From positions 248,001 through 312,000 of the forward strand of contig NZ_WTYD01000001.1 in assembly GCF_009827295.1 (NCBI RefSeq): a DNA stretch of 64,000 nt, in the 5' to 3' direction. Made by a program: the position numbers and the translations under genes. Below are positions 63,720 through 64,000 of this stretch, one piece after another (position 1 is the stretch's first letter; each line of letters opens with the position of its first letter). The notes beneath the pieces were generated by a model. It was not told where the DNA came from. It made no database searches and was given only the letters and a program-made list of their open reading frames with translations. The DNA is from Qipengyuania pelagi. GTDB taxonomy: Bacteria; Pseudomonadota; Alphaproteobacteria; Sphingomonadales; Sphingomonadaceae.

Positions 63720-64000
<281 letters not shown>

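Overview
The window is GC-rich chromosomal DNA from an alphaproteobacterium, most likely order Sphingomonadales (Erythrobacteraceae or Sphingomonadaceae). Support comes from GcrA, the zeta-type F1-ATPase inhibitor (DUF1476), three large TonB-dependent receptors, a CrtW/CrtZ ketocarotenoid pair and a PspF-linked phage-shock locus with many small coiled-coil genes. These are family assignments made by eye; no database search was possible.

Layout. 1-3,450: a TonB-dependent receptor (cut by the left edge) and its partner lipoprotein, with a Pho-box-like upstream site, then a small helical-repeat protein. 3,551-11,537: a compact VirB-type type IV secretion operon (transglycosylase, B2, B3, B4, B6, B9, B10, B11) with no recognisable B5, B7, B8 or D4. 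11,710-15,434: a second TonB receptor and a queuosine-precursor transporter. 15,527-25,100: a 9.6-kb integrated element bounded by perfect 46-bp repeats of the tRNA-Arg(TCT) 3' half. It carries a tyrosine integrase, AlpA-type regulator, RepA-like ATPase, P27-type small terminase, HK97-type capsid protein, several unknown phage-like genes and an AbiJ/HEPN-like defence candidate. No large terminase, portal or protease is visible, so it resembles a phage satellite or a reduced prophage.

25,101-32,409: NUDIX hydrolase, grxD-bolA-zeta cluster, quinone oxidoreductase, leuD/small peptide/leuC, thioesterase, crtW-crtZ. 32,413-38,024: ybaN, sufE, then a leftward psp operon in which pspA, pspB and pspC are followed by six small paralogous membrane/coiled-coil genes, with a sigma-54-type promoter facing the operon and pspF divergent to it. 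38,157-50,045: the classic rimP-nusA-ylxR-infB-rbfA ... truB-rpsO-pnp translation/RNA block, interrupted by tdk, a GrpB-like gene and a site-2-protease-like gene. 50,128-56,170: alcohol dehydrogenase, spermidine-synthase-like protein, DUF1993, diguanylate cyclase, gcrA, ABC-2 permease, hspQ. 56,350-64,000: tRNA-Ser(CGA), third TonB receptor, an amino-acid permease with a cytoplasmic regulatory tail, a CIO-type bd oxidase operon with a DUF2474-like small subunit, and the end of an AbgT-family transporter.

The strongest leads are the satellite-like element with three GGTAAC repeats inside each end and a defence-like cargo gene just behind the tRNA, the expanded psp array, the reduced VirB operon, and short repeats that have entered coding sequence (truB and the bd-oxidase small subunit).
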